Assembly (NCBI RefSeq): GCF_008080435.1 | Contig: NZ_VRKN01000003.1 | Coordinates: 434,001-498,000, forward strand | Direction of reading: 5' to 3' | Length of the DNA stretch: 64,000 nucleotides | DNA from: Enterobacter asburiae | GTDB lineage: Bacteria > Pseudomonadota > Gammaproteobacteria > Enterobacterales > Enterobacteriaceae | Shown: in pieces, positions 9,306 through 18,950 of the stretch | Layout of the letters: each line of letters begins with the position of its first letter | Numbering within the stretch: position 1 is the first letter of the stretch | Translations under genes and position numbers: made by a program | The notes under the pieces: generated by a model | Told to the model about the DNA's origin: nothing | The model's database searches: none | Seen by the model: the letters and a program-made list of their open reading frames with translations, nothing else

Positions 9306-10718
9306 TTATGCTTTGCGGGCAGCTTCGTACGCCGCCAGCGTGGCGACACGCGCCTGTTTATGGTCGACAATCGGGCGAGGGTAATCCAGCTTTACACGCT
9401 GTTTATCCGCCCATGCCCACGGTTCGTGGATCGCTTTAGCAGGTATATGGTTAAGTTCAGGAACCCAGCGGCGGATAAACTCGCCGTCCGCATCAAATTT
9501 TTGTCCCTGAGTGGTCGGATTAAAAATCCGGAAATAGGGCGCGGCATCGGTGCCGGTAGAGGCCGCCCACTGCCAGCCGCCGTTATTCGCCGCGAGATCG
9601 CCATCGATCAGCTGAGAGATAAAATAGCGCTCTCCGATACGCCAGTCGATAAGCAGATCCTTCACCAGAAAGCTGGCGGTAATCATCCGCAGGCGGTTGT
9701 GCATCCACCCGGTTTCATTCAGCTGGCGCATGGCGGCATCAACTATCGGGTAACCCGTCCGCCCTGTTTGCCAGGCTTTCAGCAGCCGATCGTTCGATTG
9801 CCACTCCACCTTCTCCGTCCAGTTGATGAAGGGACGATGTTTACATAAATCAGGGTGATACGTCATCAGATGGCGGTAGAACTCGCGCCAGATCAGTTCA
9901 TTCAGCCAGACGGACCCTGCGCCCCCCTCCAGCACCTGCGGCTGCTCCGCCAACAGGCGATGTAAACACTGGCGAGGAGAGATCGCGCCCAGCGCCAGAC
10001 AGGCCGACAGGCGGCTGGTGCCCTCAATGGCGGGAAAATCCCGACGCGCGCCGTAATTGGCCGCGTCCTGTTTGCAGAACTGGCGCAGTTGGGCGATAGC
10101 CGCTTTTTCATCGGCGGGGAACTGCGTTTCATCAAACGGTTGCTGAGGGTAATCAAACGTCAGTTCAGGGAGGTCCTTTATGGGTTCGCCTCTCACGGCA
10201 GGCGCGGCAACGCACTCCGGCAGCGCTTCTTTCAGACGTTTGATAAAGGCATTTTTAAACGGCGTAAAAACTTTATACATCTCGTGGTTGCCGGTCATCA
10301 CGCTGCCCGGTGCCAGCATCACGCTGTCATCAAACCCTTCGCAGACCACCTCTTCCAGCATCTTCTCCAGCTGACGGTCGCGCTGCTGCTCGTTGAATTC
10401 GTACTGATAGTTGTAAAATAAATGCGTGACGTTGTGCTGCTTACAGATCTCCTGCACCGTCTGAAGCTGTGCGGCAAAATCACTCACCTCTTTATAGATC
10501 AGCGGTATGCCTTTTCCGGCCAGCGAGTGCTGCAGATCGGTCAGATACGCACGGAGCAAGGCAGCCTGGCGGGGAGCCATATCGTGCTGCCGCCACTGCG
10601 CGGGCGTGGCCATAAACAGAGCCAGTACGTTAGCGTCTTTGGCGCGACAGGCCGCCGCGAGTGCGATGTTGTCATGTACGCGCAGATCCGCGCGAAACCA
10701 AACCAGATGGGTGGGCAT
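9306..10718 (-). CDS. phrB: Deoxyribodipyrimidine photolyase (CPD photolyase)
   Basis: PhrB uses blue light, FADH- and an MTHF antenna to split cyclobutane pyrimidine dimers. The 470 residues are close to the 472 of E. coli. The N-terminal alpha/beta antenna domain starts HLVWFRADLRVHDN; the C-terminal helical FAD domain carries WLNELIWREFYRHL, GRTGYPIVDAAMRQL, GWMHNRLRM and DGDLAANNGGWQW, the last being the FAD and lesion-binding signature. A GGAG box precedes the ATG at 10718. It heads the ybgI-pxpBCA-nei run. The ybgA gene that lies upstream in K-12 is absent. Confidence 0.97.
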   Translation of the reverse strand: MPTHLVWFRADLRVHDNIALAAACRAKDANVLALFMATPAQWRQHDMAPRQAALLRAYLTDLQHSLAGKGIPLIYKEVSDFAAQLQTVQEICKQHNVTHLFYNYQYEFNEQQRDRQLEKMLEEVVCEGFDDSVMLAPGSVMTGNHEMYKVFTPFKNAFIKRLKEALPECVAAPAVRGEPIKDLPELTFDYPQQPFDETQFPADEKAAIAQLRQFCKQDAANYGARRDFPAIEGTSRLSACLALGAISPRQCLHRLLAEQPQVLEGGAGSVWLNELIWREFYRHLMTYHPDLCKHRPFINWTEKVEWQSNDRLLKAWQTGRTGYPIVDAAMRQLNETGWMHNRLRMITASFLVKDLLIDWRIGERYFISQLIDGDLAANNGGWQWAASTGTDAAPYFRIFNPTTQGQKFDADGEFIRRWVPELNHIPAKAIHEPWAWADKQRVKLDYPRPIVDHKQARVATLAAYEAARKA

Positions 10719-10825
10719 AAAACTCCAGGCAAATATCCATTATGTCCGTAAGGGCTCGCCACCAAAGGAAAAAGCGGCGAGCTATTAATGTACTTTGCCA
10801 TGAAGTGTAGACGGGATGAAATAAA

Positions 10826-10848
10826 AAAGGCCGCCCAAGGCGGCCTTA
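10826..10848 (-). terminator. Intrinsic terminator of the small ORF at 10852-10959
   Basis: On the minus strand a nine-base-pair GC-rich stem (AAGGCCGCC / GGCGGCCTT, three-base loop) runs into a T-rich tail (positions 10828-10820). It starts four bases past the stop codon of the 35-codon ORF and has no other obvious minus-strand client, since ybfA has its own terminator at 11271-11302. phr lies further downstream, so the hairpin also insulates it. Confidence 0.8.
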
Positions 10849-10851
10849 ACG

Positions 10852-10959
10852 CTACTTGTCCTGCGCTATCGTAGAAAATGCAACAAACCCGGTGGATTCA
10901 TCACTTTTTACAACGAGTACGCTGGCGACAATGAACGCGATGCAAAAATAGCGTTTCAC
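10852..10959 (-). CDS. Candidate small membrane peptide, 35 residues, unrecognised
   Basis: I do not recognise this gene. The ORF starts at GTG (10959) with a GCAGGGA box about eight bases upstream, ends at TAG (10852-10854), and is followed within four bases by a strong intrinsic terminator. The product would be (M)KRYFCIAFIVASVLVV followed by KSDESTGFVAFSTIAQDK: a single hydrophobic segment (about residues 4-17) preceded by two positive charges, with a polar tail. This layout is seen in small inner-membrane peptides and in Hok-type toxins; the tail only loosely recalls the Hok C terminus and lacks its usual Cys-Glu pair. The long untranslated stretch upstream (about 10,960-11,270) contains several inverted repeats, which could be a structured leader. 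Function not assigned. Confidence 0.45.
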   Translation of the reverse strand: MKRYFCIAFIVASVLVVKSDESTGFVAFSTIAQDK

Positions 10960-11270
10960 TATGCGGTCCCTGCTGCTAACCGCTCCACCGTTCACCACCG
11001 GTGATAAGTCGGTGGACACAAGCCCTGGTAGGCGGATGCTTTACGGTTGTGAACACACCTTTCCCGAGACCGATGCCCATGTGCGAGATGGCGGAAAGGG
11101 ACGACGCATCATAATTAACATTCGTCGCGCAGTTAAGATATTCGATGAAAATTAGGAATTTATAAAGGGTCTGGGGGATTGCCTGCCGTCTGAAGGAAGG
11201 TATGATAAAGATCCTTGGTAGGCGGTTGCAAAAACGCCATCCCAACGGACCGCGAATCCCGAGGGACAAA
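10960..11270. other. Sparse region upstream of the small ORF
   Basis: No confident gene. On the minus strand it would be the leader of the 35-codon ORF. The element CCGCCTACCA appears twice on the minus strand (near 11024-11036 and 11215-11224), and the complementary ACCGGTGGTGAACGG area near 10986-11000 can fold. On the plus strand a 29-codon ORF at 11202-11291 has a good GAAGGAAGG box, but its stop codon falls in the ybfA terminator hairpin, and I could not decide whether it is real. E. coli carries rhsC-related genes in this neighbourhood; no Rhs sequence is visible here. Confidence 0.4.
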
Positions 11271-11302
11271 AAAACCGCCACATTGCTGTAGGCGGTTTTT
11301 TT
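11271..11302. terminator. Bidirectional terminator downstream of ybfA
   Basis: A nine-base-pair stem AAAACCGCC (11271-11279) / GGCGGTTTT (11291-11299) with an 11-base loop is flanked by A-run and T-run, so it can terminate on both strands. On the minus strand it ends ybfA, whose stop codon lies 22 bases upstream. Confidence 0.8.
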
Positions 11303-11324
11303 ATTGCTGTGCGTAATCTTCTTT

Positions 11325-11531
11325 CTAGTAGAAATCGCAGGTCGCTTTCTCGGCCTGATCCATCCACACGGGCTTCTCGCTGGTTTTCGCCCAGACGCGG
11401 TGCAGATAGCTGTAAAAACGTGCACGATCTTTCCAGAACAGCATCACCGGCAGAGCCAGCACACCAGCCACTACGGCGAAAGTGCGACGCATGAACACGA
11501 TATGAGCCGGATACTCTTTATAAAGATCCAT
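11325..11531 (-). CDS. ybfA: YbfA family small protein (DUF2517)
   Basis: YbfA is a conserved 68-residue enterobacterial protein of unknown function always found divergent from kdp. The protein (start [20 protein letters not shown]) has one hydrophobic segment at about residues 13-27 ([16 protein letters not shown]), followed by an Arg/Tyr-rich part and the ending [11 protein letters not shown], nearly identical to E. coli. The ATG at 11531 is chosen over an upstream in-frame ATG because it matches family length. Position suggests a link to potassium or osmotic response, but this is only association; E. coli work has reported responses to membrane stress. Confidence 0.9.
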   Translation of the reverse strand: MDLYKEYPAHIVFMRRTFAVVAGVLALPVMLFWKDRARFYSYLHRVWAKTSEKPVWMDQAEKATCDFY

Positions 11532-11737
11532 ATTTTCTCCCCTATAGTTGGCCGGAAACGTCATCCGGAAAATTCAAAATCTGTGACCTGGCTAAAATAA
11601 TATCGCTTTGTTTGTAATTTTACTACTCATCCGACCACTTATTTTTATCCATTTAGTGAATATTTACATTCACAACGTAATTAAGTTACAAAAAAGTTAA
11701 CAATTTACTTATCAATAGTTAAATTGTGGGCTTTGCC

Positions 11738-11760
11738 ATTTTTATACTTTTTTTACACCC
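11738..11760 (+). promoter_or_regulatory. KdpE operator and kdpFABC promoter region
   Basis: The T-rich block ATTTTTATACTTTTTTTACA followed by CCC (11738-11760) is nearly identical to the KdpE binding site of the E. coli kdp promoter as I remember it. A TTGCGA at 11774-11779 is a plausible -35 element, with the start site expected near 11810; the -10 is weak (around 11797-11805), as expected for an activator-dependent promoter. The whole 11532-11839 gap is AT-rich and holds no gene. Confidence 0.7.
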
Positions 11761-11839
11761 GCCCTCCCCATTTTTGCGAAATCTTTGCGCCGGAAATCCT
11801 ACCGTTAGTACAACAACGAAAGTCACCCGGAGGTGGATT

Positions 11840-11929
11840 GTGAGTGCAGGTCTTATTGCCGGCATCGTGCTGGTGTTCCTGTTATTGGGTTATCTGGTCT
11901 ATGCCCTGATTAATGCGGAGGCCTTCTGA
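11840..11929 (+). CDS. kdpF: Potassium-transporting ATPase small subunit KdpF
   Basis: KdpF is a 29-residue single-span membrane peptide that stabilises the KdpABC complex. The ORF starts at GTG (11840) after a CCGGAGG box at 11827-11833 and reads (M)[18 protein letters not shown] then [10 protein letters not shown], almost identical to E. coli KdpF. Its TGA stop overlaps the kdpA ATG (TGATG). A longer in-frame reading from 11726 exists but is ruled out by the ribosome binding site and family length. Confidence 0.93.
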   Translation: MSAGLIAGIVLVFLLLGYLVYALINAEAF

Positions 11930-13608
11930 TGGCTGCTCAGGCGTTTCTGCTTATTGCCAGCTTCTTAGTGGTATTGTTCGTTCTGGCAAGGCCACTGGGA
12001 ACAGGACTGGCACGATTGATCAACAACGTCCCCTTGCCCGGCACGGGAAACGTTGAAAAAGGGATCTGGCGCGTACTGGGAATAGACGACCGGGAGATGA
12101 ACTGGCGTGACTATCTGATCGCCATTCTGCTGCTGAATATCGTCGGGCTCATTGCGCTTTTTGCCATGCTGATGTTGCAGGGTATCCTGCCGCTAAATCC
12201 GCAACAATTACCGGGCCTGTCCTGGCATCTTGCGCTGAACACGGCAGTCAGTTTTGTCACCAACACTAACTGGCAGTCCTATTCCGGTGAAACCACGCTC
12301 AGCTACTTCAGCCAGATGGTCGGGTTAACCGTGCAGAACTTCCTCTCAGCCGCGAGCGGTATTTCGGTGATCTTCGCGCTGACGCGTGCGTTTGCGCGCC
12401 AGAAAGTGAGCACGCTGGGTAACGCGTGGGTGGATCTGACCCGCATTACGCTGTGGATCCTGCTGCCGATTGCGCTGCTGATCGCACTGTTCTTTATTCA
12501 GCAGGGCACCCTGCAAAACCTGATGCCTTACGCGCCTTATACCTCGCTGGAAGGGGCAAAACAGCTCCTGCCGATGGGGCCAGTGGCGTCACAGGAAGCC
12601 ATCAAAATGCTCGGGACGAACGGGGGTGGCTTCTTCAACGCCAACTCGTCGCATCCGTTTGAAAACCCTACCGCCTTGACCAATTTTGTGCAGATGCTGG
12701 CGATTTTCCTGATCCCCGCCGCGCTCTGCTTTGCCTTTGGTGATGTGGTCAACGATCGCCGTCAGGGCCGCACCCTGCTCTGGACTATGTCGCTTATCTT
12801 TGTGGTCTGTGTTGCGCTGGTGATGTGGGCTGAATGGAGCGGCAACAGCCATTTCATGCAGCTTGGGGCTGACAGCAATATCAACATGGAAGGTAAAGAG
12901 AGCCGCTTTGGCATTCTCGCCAGCAGCCTGTATGCGGTGGTCACCACGGCGGCCTCGTGCGGGGCAGTCAACGCCATGCACGATTCCTTTACGGCGCTGG
13001 GTGGCATGATCCCGATGTGGCTGATGCAGATTGGCGAAGTGGTGTTTGGCGGCGTGGGCTCGGGTCTTTACGGCATGCTGCTTTTCGTGCTGCTGGCGGT
13101 GTTTATTGCCGGTTTGATGATTGGCCGCACCCCGGAATACCTCGGTAAAAAAATCGACGTTCGCGAGATGAAATTAACCGCGCTGGCGATTCTGGTCACC
13201 CCTGCGCTTGTGCTGCTCGGCACCGCGCTGGCGCTGATGACAGAGGCAGGACGCAGTGGCATCTTTAACCCTGGCATTCACGGTTTTAGTGAAGTGCTGT
13301 ATGCCGTCTCTTCTGCCGCCAACAACAACGGCAGCGCCTTTGCAGGCTTAAGCGCCAACTCACCGTTCTGGAACTGCCTGCTGGCGTTCTGCATGTTTGT
13401 GGGTCGCTTCGGGATCATTGTGCCGGTTATGGCGATTGCCGGATCGCTGGTGAATAAAAAAATCCAACCGACCACCACCGGGACACTACCGACCCACGGC
13501 GCGCTGTTTATCGGCCTGCTGACGGGCACCGTGTTACTGGTCGGCGCCCTGACCTTTATCCCCGCCCTCGCGTTAGGCCCGGTCGCGGAAACCCTCTCTT
13601 TACGCTGA
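11929..13608 (+). CDS. kdpA: Potassium-transporting ATPase subunit KdpA
   Basis: KdpA is the potassium-binding and translocating channel-like subunit of the high-affinity Kdp pump, related to the Trk/Ktr superfamily of potassium transporters. It is 559 residues (557 in E. coli) with about ten membrane segments. Selectivity-filter loops with the expected glycines are visible: [44 protein letters not shown] and [20 protein letters not shown]. It starts on the last base of kdpF and is followed after 17 bases by kdpB. Confidence 0.98.
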   Translation: MAAQAFLLIASFLVVLFVLARPLGTGLARLINNVPLPGTGNVEKGIWRVLGIDDREMNWRDYLIAILLLNIVGLIALFAMLMLQGILPLNPQQLPGLSWHLALNTAVSFVTNTNWQSYSGETTLSYFSQMVGLTVQNFLSAASGISVIFALTRAFARQKVSTLGNAWVDLTRITLWILLPIALLIALFFIQQGTLQNLMPYAPYTSLEGAKQLLPMGPVASQEAIKMLGTNGGGFFNANSSHPFENPTALTNFVQMLAIFLIPAALCFAFGDVVNDRRQGRTLLWTMSLIFVVCVALVMWAEWSGNSHFMQLGADSNINMEGKESRFGILASSLYAVVTTAASCGAVNAMHDSFTALGGMIPMWLMQIGEVVFGGVGSGLYGMLLFVLLAVFIAGLMIGRTPEYLGKKIDVREMKLTALAILVTPALVLLGTALALMTEAGRSGIFNPGIHGFSEVLYAVSSAANNNGSAFAGLSANSPFWNCLLAFCMFVGRFGIIVPVMAIAGSLVNKKIQPTTTGTLPTHGALFIGLLTGTVLLVGALTFIPALALGPVAETLSLR

Positions 13609-13625
13609 TTTGCGGAGAAATTGTC

Positions 13626-15674
13626 ATGAGTCGTAAACAACTGGCCCTGTTCGAACCGTCATTAGTTCGCCAGGCGCTCATGGATGCGGTGAAAAAGCTG
13701 AGCCCGCGCGTGCAGTGGCACAACCCGGTGATGTTTATTGTCTGGGCAGGAAGCATCCTGACCACCGCCCTGGCGATTGCCATGGGAACGGGCCACATGC
13801 CGGGAAATGCGATGTTTACCGGCGCCATCAGCCTGTGGCTGTGGTTTACCGTGCTGTTTGCCAACTTTGCGGAAGCGCTGGCGGAAGGCCGGAGTAAAGC
13901 CCAGGCCAACAGCCTGAAAGGGGTGAAAAAAACTGCCTTCGCGCGCAAGCTACGTGAACCGAAATACGGCGCGCAGATGGACCACGTTCCGGCGGATGAA
14001 CTGCGTAAAGGCGATGTGGTACTGGTAGAAGCCGGCGATATCATTCCATGCGACGGAGAAGTCATCGAAGGGGGCGCCTCAGTGGATGAAAGCGCCATTA
14101 CCGGGGAATCCGCGCCGGTGATCCGTGAATCCGGCGGTGATTTCGCTTCCGTGACGGGCGGGACGCGTATTCTCTCCGACTGGCTGGTGATCCAGTGTAG
14201 CGTTAACCCGGGGGAAACTTTCCTTGACCGGATGATCGCCATGGTGGAAGGCGCCCAGCGTCGTAAAACCCCCAACGAAATTGCCCTGACCATCCTGCTG
14301 GTGGCCTTGACCATCGTCTTCCTGCTGGCAACCGCGACGCTGTGGCCGTTCTCCGCCTATGGCGGCACCGCGGTCACCATCACGGTCCTGGTGGCGCTGC
14401 TGGTCTGTCTGATCCCAACCACCATTGGTGGCCTGCTGTCAGCCATCGGCGTGGCCGGCATGAGCCGTATGCTCGGTGCTAACGTCATCGCCACCAGCGG
14501 GCGTGCGGTTGAAGCCGCCGGTGACGTGGATGTCTTACTGCTGGATAAAACCGGGACCATTACCCTCGGTAACCGCCAGGCGTCAGATTTCTTACCCGCG
14601 CCGGGCGTGGATGAAAAAACGCTGGCGGATGCCGCACAGCTCTCTTCGCTTGCCGATGAAACCCCGGAAGGTCGCAGTATCGTGATCCTCGCCAAGCAGC
14701 GCTTTAACCTGCGCCAGCGTGACGTTCAGAGCCTGCACGCCACTTTCGTGCCCTTCACGGCGCAAACCCGCATGAGCGGAATTAACATTCAGGATCGCAT
14801 GATCCGTAAAGGCTCTGTTGACGCTATCCGTCGCCACATTGAGGCTAACAATGGCCACTTCCCACCGGAAGTAGACAGCCTGGTCGAAAGCGTGGCCCGT
14901 CAGGGGGCGACGCCGCTGGTGGTGGCCGAAGGGGCACATGTGCTGGGGGTGATTGCCCTGAAGGATATCGTCAAAGGCGGCATCAAGGAGCGCTTTGCCC
15001 AACTGCGTAAAATGGGGATCAAAACGGTGATGATCACCGGGGATAACCGTCTTACCGCCGCGGCGATTGCCGCCGAAGCGGGCGTAGATGATTTTCTTTC
15101 TGAAGCCACACCGGAAGCGAAACTGGCACTGATTCGTCAGTATCAGGCGGAAGGTCGTCTGGTGGCGATGACGGGTGACGGTACCAACGATGCCCCTGCC
15201 CTGGCGCAGGCCGACGTGGCGGTGGCAATGAACTCCGGTACCCAGGCGGCAAAAGAGGCGGGCAACATGGTCGACCTCGACTCTAACCCGACCAAGCTGA
15301 TTGAAGTGGTGCACATTGGCAAGCAGATGTTGATGACGCGCGGTTCGCTGACCACGTTCAGTATCGCCAACGACGTGGCGAAATATTTCGCCATTATTCC
15401 GGCCGCGTTTGCTGCGACCTATCCGCAATTAAACGCGTTGAACGTGATGCACCTGCATTCCCCGGCATCGGCCATTCTGAGCGCAGTAATCTTTAACGCC
15501 CTGATTATTGTCTTCCTGATCCCGCTGGCACTGAAAGGCGTGAGCTATAAGCCGCTCACAGCCGCCGCCATGCTGCGCCGTAACCTGTGGATTTACGGCC
15601 TGGGCGGGCTGGTGGTGCCTTTCATCGGTATCAAGGTTATCGACCTGCTGTTGACGCTGTTCGGTCTGGTTTAA
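13626..15674 (+). CDS. kdpB: Potassium-transporting P-type ATPase subunit KdpB
   Basis: KdpB is the ATP-hydrolysing P-type subunit of the Kdp pump. The 682 residues equal E. coli length. Asp307 in [12 protein letters not shown] is the phosphorylated aspartate; TGES (dephosphorylation loop, in [10 protein letters not shown]), the [21 protein letters not shown] hinge (given here as [11 protein letters not shown]) and several membrane segments are visible. A GCGGAGAAA box precedes the ATG at 13626. It forms one complex with KdpA, KdpC and KdpF. Confidence 0.98.
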   Translation: MSRKQLALFEPSLVRQALMDAVKKLSPRVQWHNPVMFIVWAGSILTTALAIAMGTGHMPGNAMFTGAISLWLWFTVLFANFAEALAEGRSKAQANSLKGVKKTAFARKLREPKYGAQMDHVPADELRKGDVVLVEAGDIIPCDGEVIEGGASVDESAITGESAPVIRESGGDFASVTGGTRILSDWLVIQCSVNPGETFLDRMIAMVEGAQRRKTPNEIALTILLVALTIVFLLATATLWPFSAYGGTAVTITVLVALLVCLIPTTIGGLLSAIGVAGMSRMLGANVIATSGRAVEAAGDVDVLLLDKTGTITLGNRQASDFLPAPGVDEKTLADAAQLSSLADETPEGRSIVILAKQRFNLRQRDVQSLHATFVPFTAQTRMSGINIQDRMIRKGSVDAIRRHIEANNGHFPPEVDSLVESVARQGATPLVVAEGAHVLGVIALKDIVKGGIKERFAQLRKMGIKTVMITGDNRLTAAAIAAEAGVDDFLSEATPEAKLALIRQYQAEGRLVAMTGDGTNDAPALAQADVAVAMNSGTQAAKEAGNMVDLDSNPTKLIEVVHIGKQMLMTRGSLTTFSIANDVAKYFAIIPAAFAATYPQLNALNVMHLHSPASAILSAVIFNALIIVFLIPLALKGVSYKPLTAAAMLRRNLWIYGLGGLVVPFIGIKVIDLLLTLFGLV

Positions 15675-15686
15675 AAGGTGATTCAA

Positions 15687-16262
15687 ATGACGATGTTACG
15701 CCCCGCTATACTTCTGTTTATTCTGCTGTCTCTTATTACCGGCGGGCTGTACCCGCTGGTGACCACCGCGCTGGGCCAGTGGTGGTTTAAGGATCGGGCC
15801 AACGGCTCGCTAATTATGCAAAACGGTGAAAACCGCGGTTCGCGCCTGATTGGTCAGAACTTTACGGATGCCCGTTACTTCCAGGGACGCCCTTCCGCCA
15901 CTGCCGAAAGCCCGTATAATCCGATGGCATCCGGCGGCAGCAACCTGGCGGGCAGCAACCCTGAGCTGGACAAAGCCGTTGCTGAGCGCGTGGCAACCCT
16001 GCGCGCCGCCAATCCGCAGGCCAGCCGTGAGGTCCCCGTAGAGCTGGTGACCGCCTCGGCCAGCGGGCTGGACTACAGCCTGACGCCAGCAGCAGTTGCA
16101 TGGCAAGTCCCGCGCGTCGCCGCGGCCCGTCAGTTGACCGTCGAACAGGTTAGCAAGCTGGTTGCAGAGCACACGCAAAAGCCGCTGGTCAGCTTCATCG
16201 GCATGCCCGTGGTGAATATTGTTGAGCTGAATCTGGCGCTGGACGCGCTAAGGAAAAACTAA
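15687..16262 (+). CDS. kdpC: Potassium-transporting ATPase subunit KdpC
   Basis: KdpC is the single-span subunit that assists ATP binding and assembly of the Kdp complex. The 191-residue form starting at ATG 15687 ([20 protein letters not shown]) aligns with the E. coli start and is preceded by AAAAGG at a good distance; a GTG at 15678 is open but unlikely. One N-terminal membrane span is followed by a soluble domain with [20 protein letters not shown] and [10 protein letters not shown], both family hallmarks. It directly abuts kdpD, so sensor and pump genes are likely co-transcribed in part. Confidence 0.96.
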   Translation: MTMLRPAILLFILLSLITGGLYPLVTTALGQWWFKDRANGSLIMQNGENRGSRLIGQNFTDARYFQGRPSATAESPYNPMASGGSNLAGSNPELDKAVAERVATLRAANPQASREVPVELVTASASGLDYSLTPAAVAWQVPRVAAARQLTVEQVSKLVAEHTQKPLVSFIGMPVVNIVELNLALDALRKN

Positions 16263-18950
16263 ATGACCGACGAGCCCATGCGCCCGGATCCGGACAGGCT
16301 GCTTGAACAGACGGCTGAAGCCCATCGCGGCAAACTGAAAATTTTCTTTGGCGCCTGCGCTGGCGTCGGGAAAACCTTCGCCATGCTGACGGAAGCCCAG
16401 CGGCTTCGGGCGCAGGGGCTCGATATTTTGATTGGCGTGGTTGAAACACACGGACGTAAAGAGACGGCATCGCTGCTGAAGGGGCTGGCTACCCAGCCGC
16501 CCCGACGCATCAGCCACCGCGGTCGGTTAGTCACCGAATTCGATCTTGATGCCGCCCTCGCCCGCCGCCCCGCCCTTATCCTGATGGACGAACTGGCGCA
16601 CAGCAATGCGCCAGGCTCACGCCATCCAAAACGCTGGCAGGATGTTGAAGAGCTTCTTGAAGCCGGCATCGATGTTTTCACGACGGTTAACGTTCAGCAT
16701 CTTGAAAGCCTGAACGACGTGGTGAGCGGCGTGACCGGCATCCAGGTGCGCGAGACGGTGCCCGATCCCTTCTTTGATTCCGCTGACGAGGTAGTGCTGG
16801 TCGACCTTCCGCCGGACGACCTTCGTCAGCGCCTGCATGAAGGCAAAGTCTATATCGCCGGCCAGGCCGAACGCGCCATCGAACATTTCTTCCGTAAAGG
16901 TAACCTGATTGCCCTGCGCGAGCTGGCTCTGCGGCGAACCGCCGACCGTGTGGACGATCAGATGCGCGCCTGGCGTGACCTGCAGGGCCAGGAACGCGTC
17001 TGGCATACGCGAGATGCCATCCTGCTGTGCGTAGGGCACGGCAGCGGCAATGAAAAGCTTGTCCGCACCGCTGCTCGCCTGGCGGCTAAATTTGGCAGCG
17101 TCTGGCATGCGGTGTATGTCGAAACGCCGCAGCTGCACGCGCTGCCTGAAAACCAGCGTCGCGCGATCCTGAGTTCGCTGCGCCTGGCGCAGGAGCTGGG
17201 TGCCGAAACCGCCACCCTATCCGATCCGCAGGAAGATAAAGCCATTCTGCGCTACGCCCGTGAGCACAACCTGGGGAAAATCGTGATTGGCCGTCGCCAG
17301 CATCGCCGCTGGTTTAGCCGCGAATCCTTTGCCGACAAGCTGGCCCGCCGCGCGCCGGATCTGGACCTGGTGATCGTGGCGCTGGACGACAAACCTACCC
17401 CCTTACCGAATCGCGCGCCGGACAGCCGCACCTTCAGCGATAAATGGCGCATTCAGCTTCGCGGCTGTCTTGTCGCCGTCGTGCTCTGCGCCCTGATTAC
17501 CGTCATTGCCAGCCAGTGGCTGATTGCGTTTGATGCCGCCAACCTGGTGATGATTTACCTTCTTGGCGTGGTGGTGGTGGCGCTCTTTTACGGGCGCTGG
17601 CCGTCGGTCCTGGCGACGATTGTCAACGTCATCAGCTTCGATCTGTTCTTTATTGCCCCCCGCGGGACGCTCGCGGTGTCGGACGTACAGTACATCCTTA
17701 CCTTCGCCGTGATGCTCACCGTCGGGCTGGTGATCGGGAATCTGACGGCGGGCGTGCGCTATCAGGCGCGTATCGCCCGCTATCGCGAACAGCGCACGCG
17801 CCATCTCTACGAGATGTCGAAATCGCTGGCGGTGGGCCGCACGCCGCTGGATATTGTGCAGACCAGCGAGCAGTTTATTCGCTCGACGTTTCATGCCAGC
17901 AACCTGATTTTACTCCCGGACGAACACGGCAAGCTGCGTCCGCTGACGTCGGCCTCAGGCATGACGCCCTGGGACGAAGCCATCGCGCGCTGGAGCTTTG
18001 ATAAAGGGCTGCCTGCGGGCGCAGGGACCGACACCCTGCCCGGCGTGCCCTATCAAATTCTGCCGCTGCGCAGCGCCGATAAAAATCAGGGGCTGGTGAT
18101 TGTTGAGCCCTCAAACCTGCGCCAGCTGATGATCCCCGAACAGCAGCGACTGCTGGAGACCTTTACGCTGCTGGTTGCCAGCGCGCTGGAACGGCTGGCC
18201 CTCACCGCCAGCGAAGAGCAGGCCCGGCTGGCGAGCGAGCGTGAAAGCATTCGTAACTCGCTGCTGGCGGCGCTCTCTCACGATCTGCGAACCCCGCTCA
18301 CCGTCCTGTTTGGTCAGTCAGAAATCCTGACGCTGGACCTGGCGGCGGAAGGCTCTAAACACGCCCTTCAGGCCAGCGAGATCCGCCAGCATGTGCTGAA
18401 TACCACGCGTCTGGTGAATAACCTGCTCGATATGGCGCGTATCCAGTCAGGCGGTTTTAACCTCAAAAAAGAGTGGCTCACGCTTGAAGAGGTGGTGGGC
18501 AGCGCCCTGAAAATGCTCGAACCCGGTCTGGGTGGGCGACATATCGCGCTGAACATGCCCGAGCCCCTGACGTTAATTCATGTCGATGGTCCGCTGTTTG
18601 AGCGGGTGCTGATCAACCTGCTGGAAAATGCCGGCAAATATGCGGGCGCCAGTGCTCAAATTGGCGTGGATGCGACGGTGGACGATGGCACGCTTCGCCT
18701 TGACGTCTGGGATACCGGACCGGGCATTCCTGCCGGGCAGGAGTTGGCTATTTTCGAAAAATTCGCGCGCGGCAATAAGGAGTCGGCCATTCCTGGCGTG
18801 GGGCTGGGGCTGGCGATTTGCCAGGCGATCATTGACGTCCATGGCGGGTCCATTTCCGCAGAGAATCGTCCGGAAGGCGGCGCGCGGTTTTGTGTTACAC
18901 TTCCTCTGGAAACCCCGCCAGAACTTAATGAATTACCAGAGGATTTGTGA
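16263..18950 (+). CDS. kdpD: Osmosensitive potassium channel histidine kinase KdpD
   Basis: KdpD senses low potassium and ionic stress and phosphorylates KdpE. It is 895 residues (894 in E. coli). Order: N-terminal KdpD domain with Walker-type GACAGVGKTF (about residues 30-40), a USP-like domain, four membrane spans around 400-500, a GAF-type region, then the kinase core with His673 in LSHDLRTPLTVL, an N box LINLLENAGKYA and a G box GVGLGLAIC. The ATG directly follows the kdpC stop. The kdpE start overlaps its stop by four bases. Confidence 0.98.
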   Translation: MTDEPMRPDPDRLLEQTAEAHRGKLKIFFGACAGVGKTFAMLTEAQRLRAQGLDILIGVVETHGRKETASLLKGLATQPPRRISHRGRLVTEFDLDAALARRPALILMDELAHSNAPGSRHPKRWQDVEELLEAGIDVFTTVNVQHLESLNDVVSGVTGIQVRETVPDPFFDSADEVVLVDLPPDDLRQRLHEGKVYIAGQAERAIEHFFRKGNLIALRELALRRTADRVDDQMRAWRDLQGQERVWHTRDAILLCVGHGSGNEKLVRTAARLAAKFGSVWHAVYVETPQLHALPENQRRAILSSLRLAQELGAETATLSDPQEDKAILRYAREHNLGKIVIGRRQHRRWFSRESFADKLARRAPDLDLVIVALDDKPTPLPNRAPDSRTFSDKWRIQLRGCLVAVVLCALITVIASQWLIAFDAANLVMIYLLGVVVVALFYGRWPSVLATIVNVISFDLFFIAPRGTLAVSDVQYILTFAVMLTVGLVIGNLTAGVRYQARIARYREQRTRHLYEMSKSLAVGRTPLDIVQTSEQFIRSTFHASNLILLPDEHGKLRPLTSASGMTPWDEAIARWSFDKGLPAGAGTDTLPGVPYQILPLRSADKNQGLVIVEPSNLRQLMIPEQQRLLETFTLLVASALERLALTASEEQARLASERESIRNSLLAALSHDLRTPLTVLFGQSEILTLDLAAEGSKHALQASEIRQHVLNTTRLVNNLLDMARIQSGGFNLKKEWLTLEEVVGSALKMLEPGLGGRHIALNMPEPLTLIHVDGPLFERVLINLLENAGKYAGASAQIGVDATVDDGTLRLDVWDTGPGIPAGQELAIFEKFARGNKESAIPGVGLGLAICQAIIDVHGGSISAENRPEGGARFCVTLPLETPPELNELPEDL

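Noticed and set aside
10976-11425. 149-codon minus-strand frame across the ybfA terminator
   Set aside because: It runs through a strong terminator and part of ybfA in another frame, and its composition shows no protein-like pattern.
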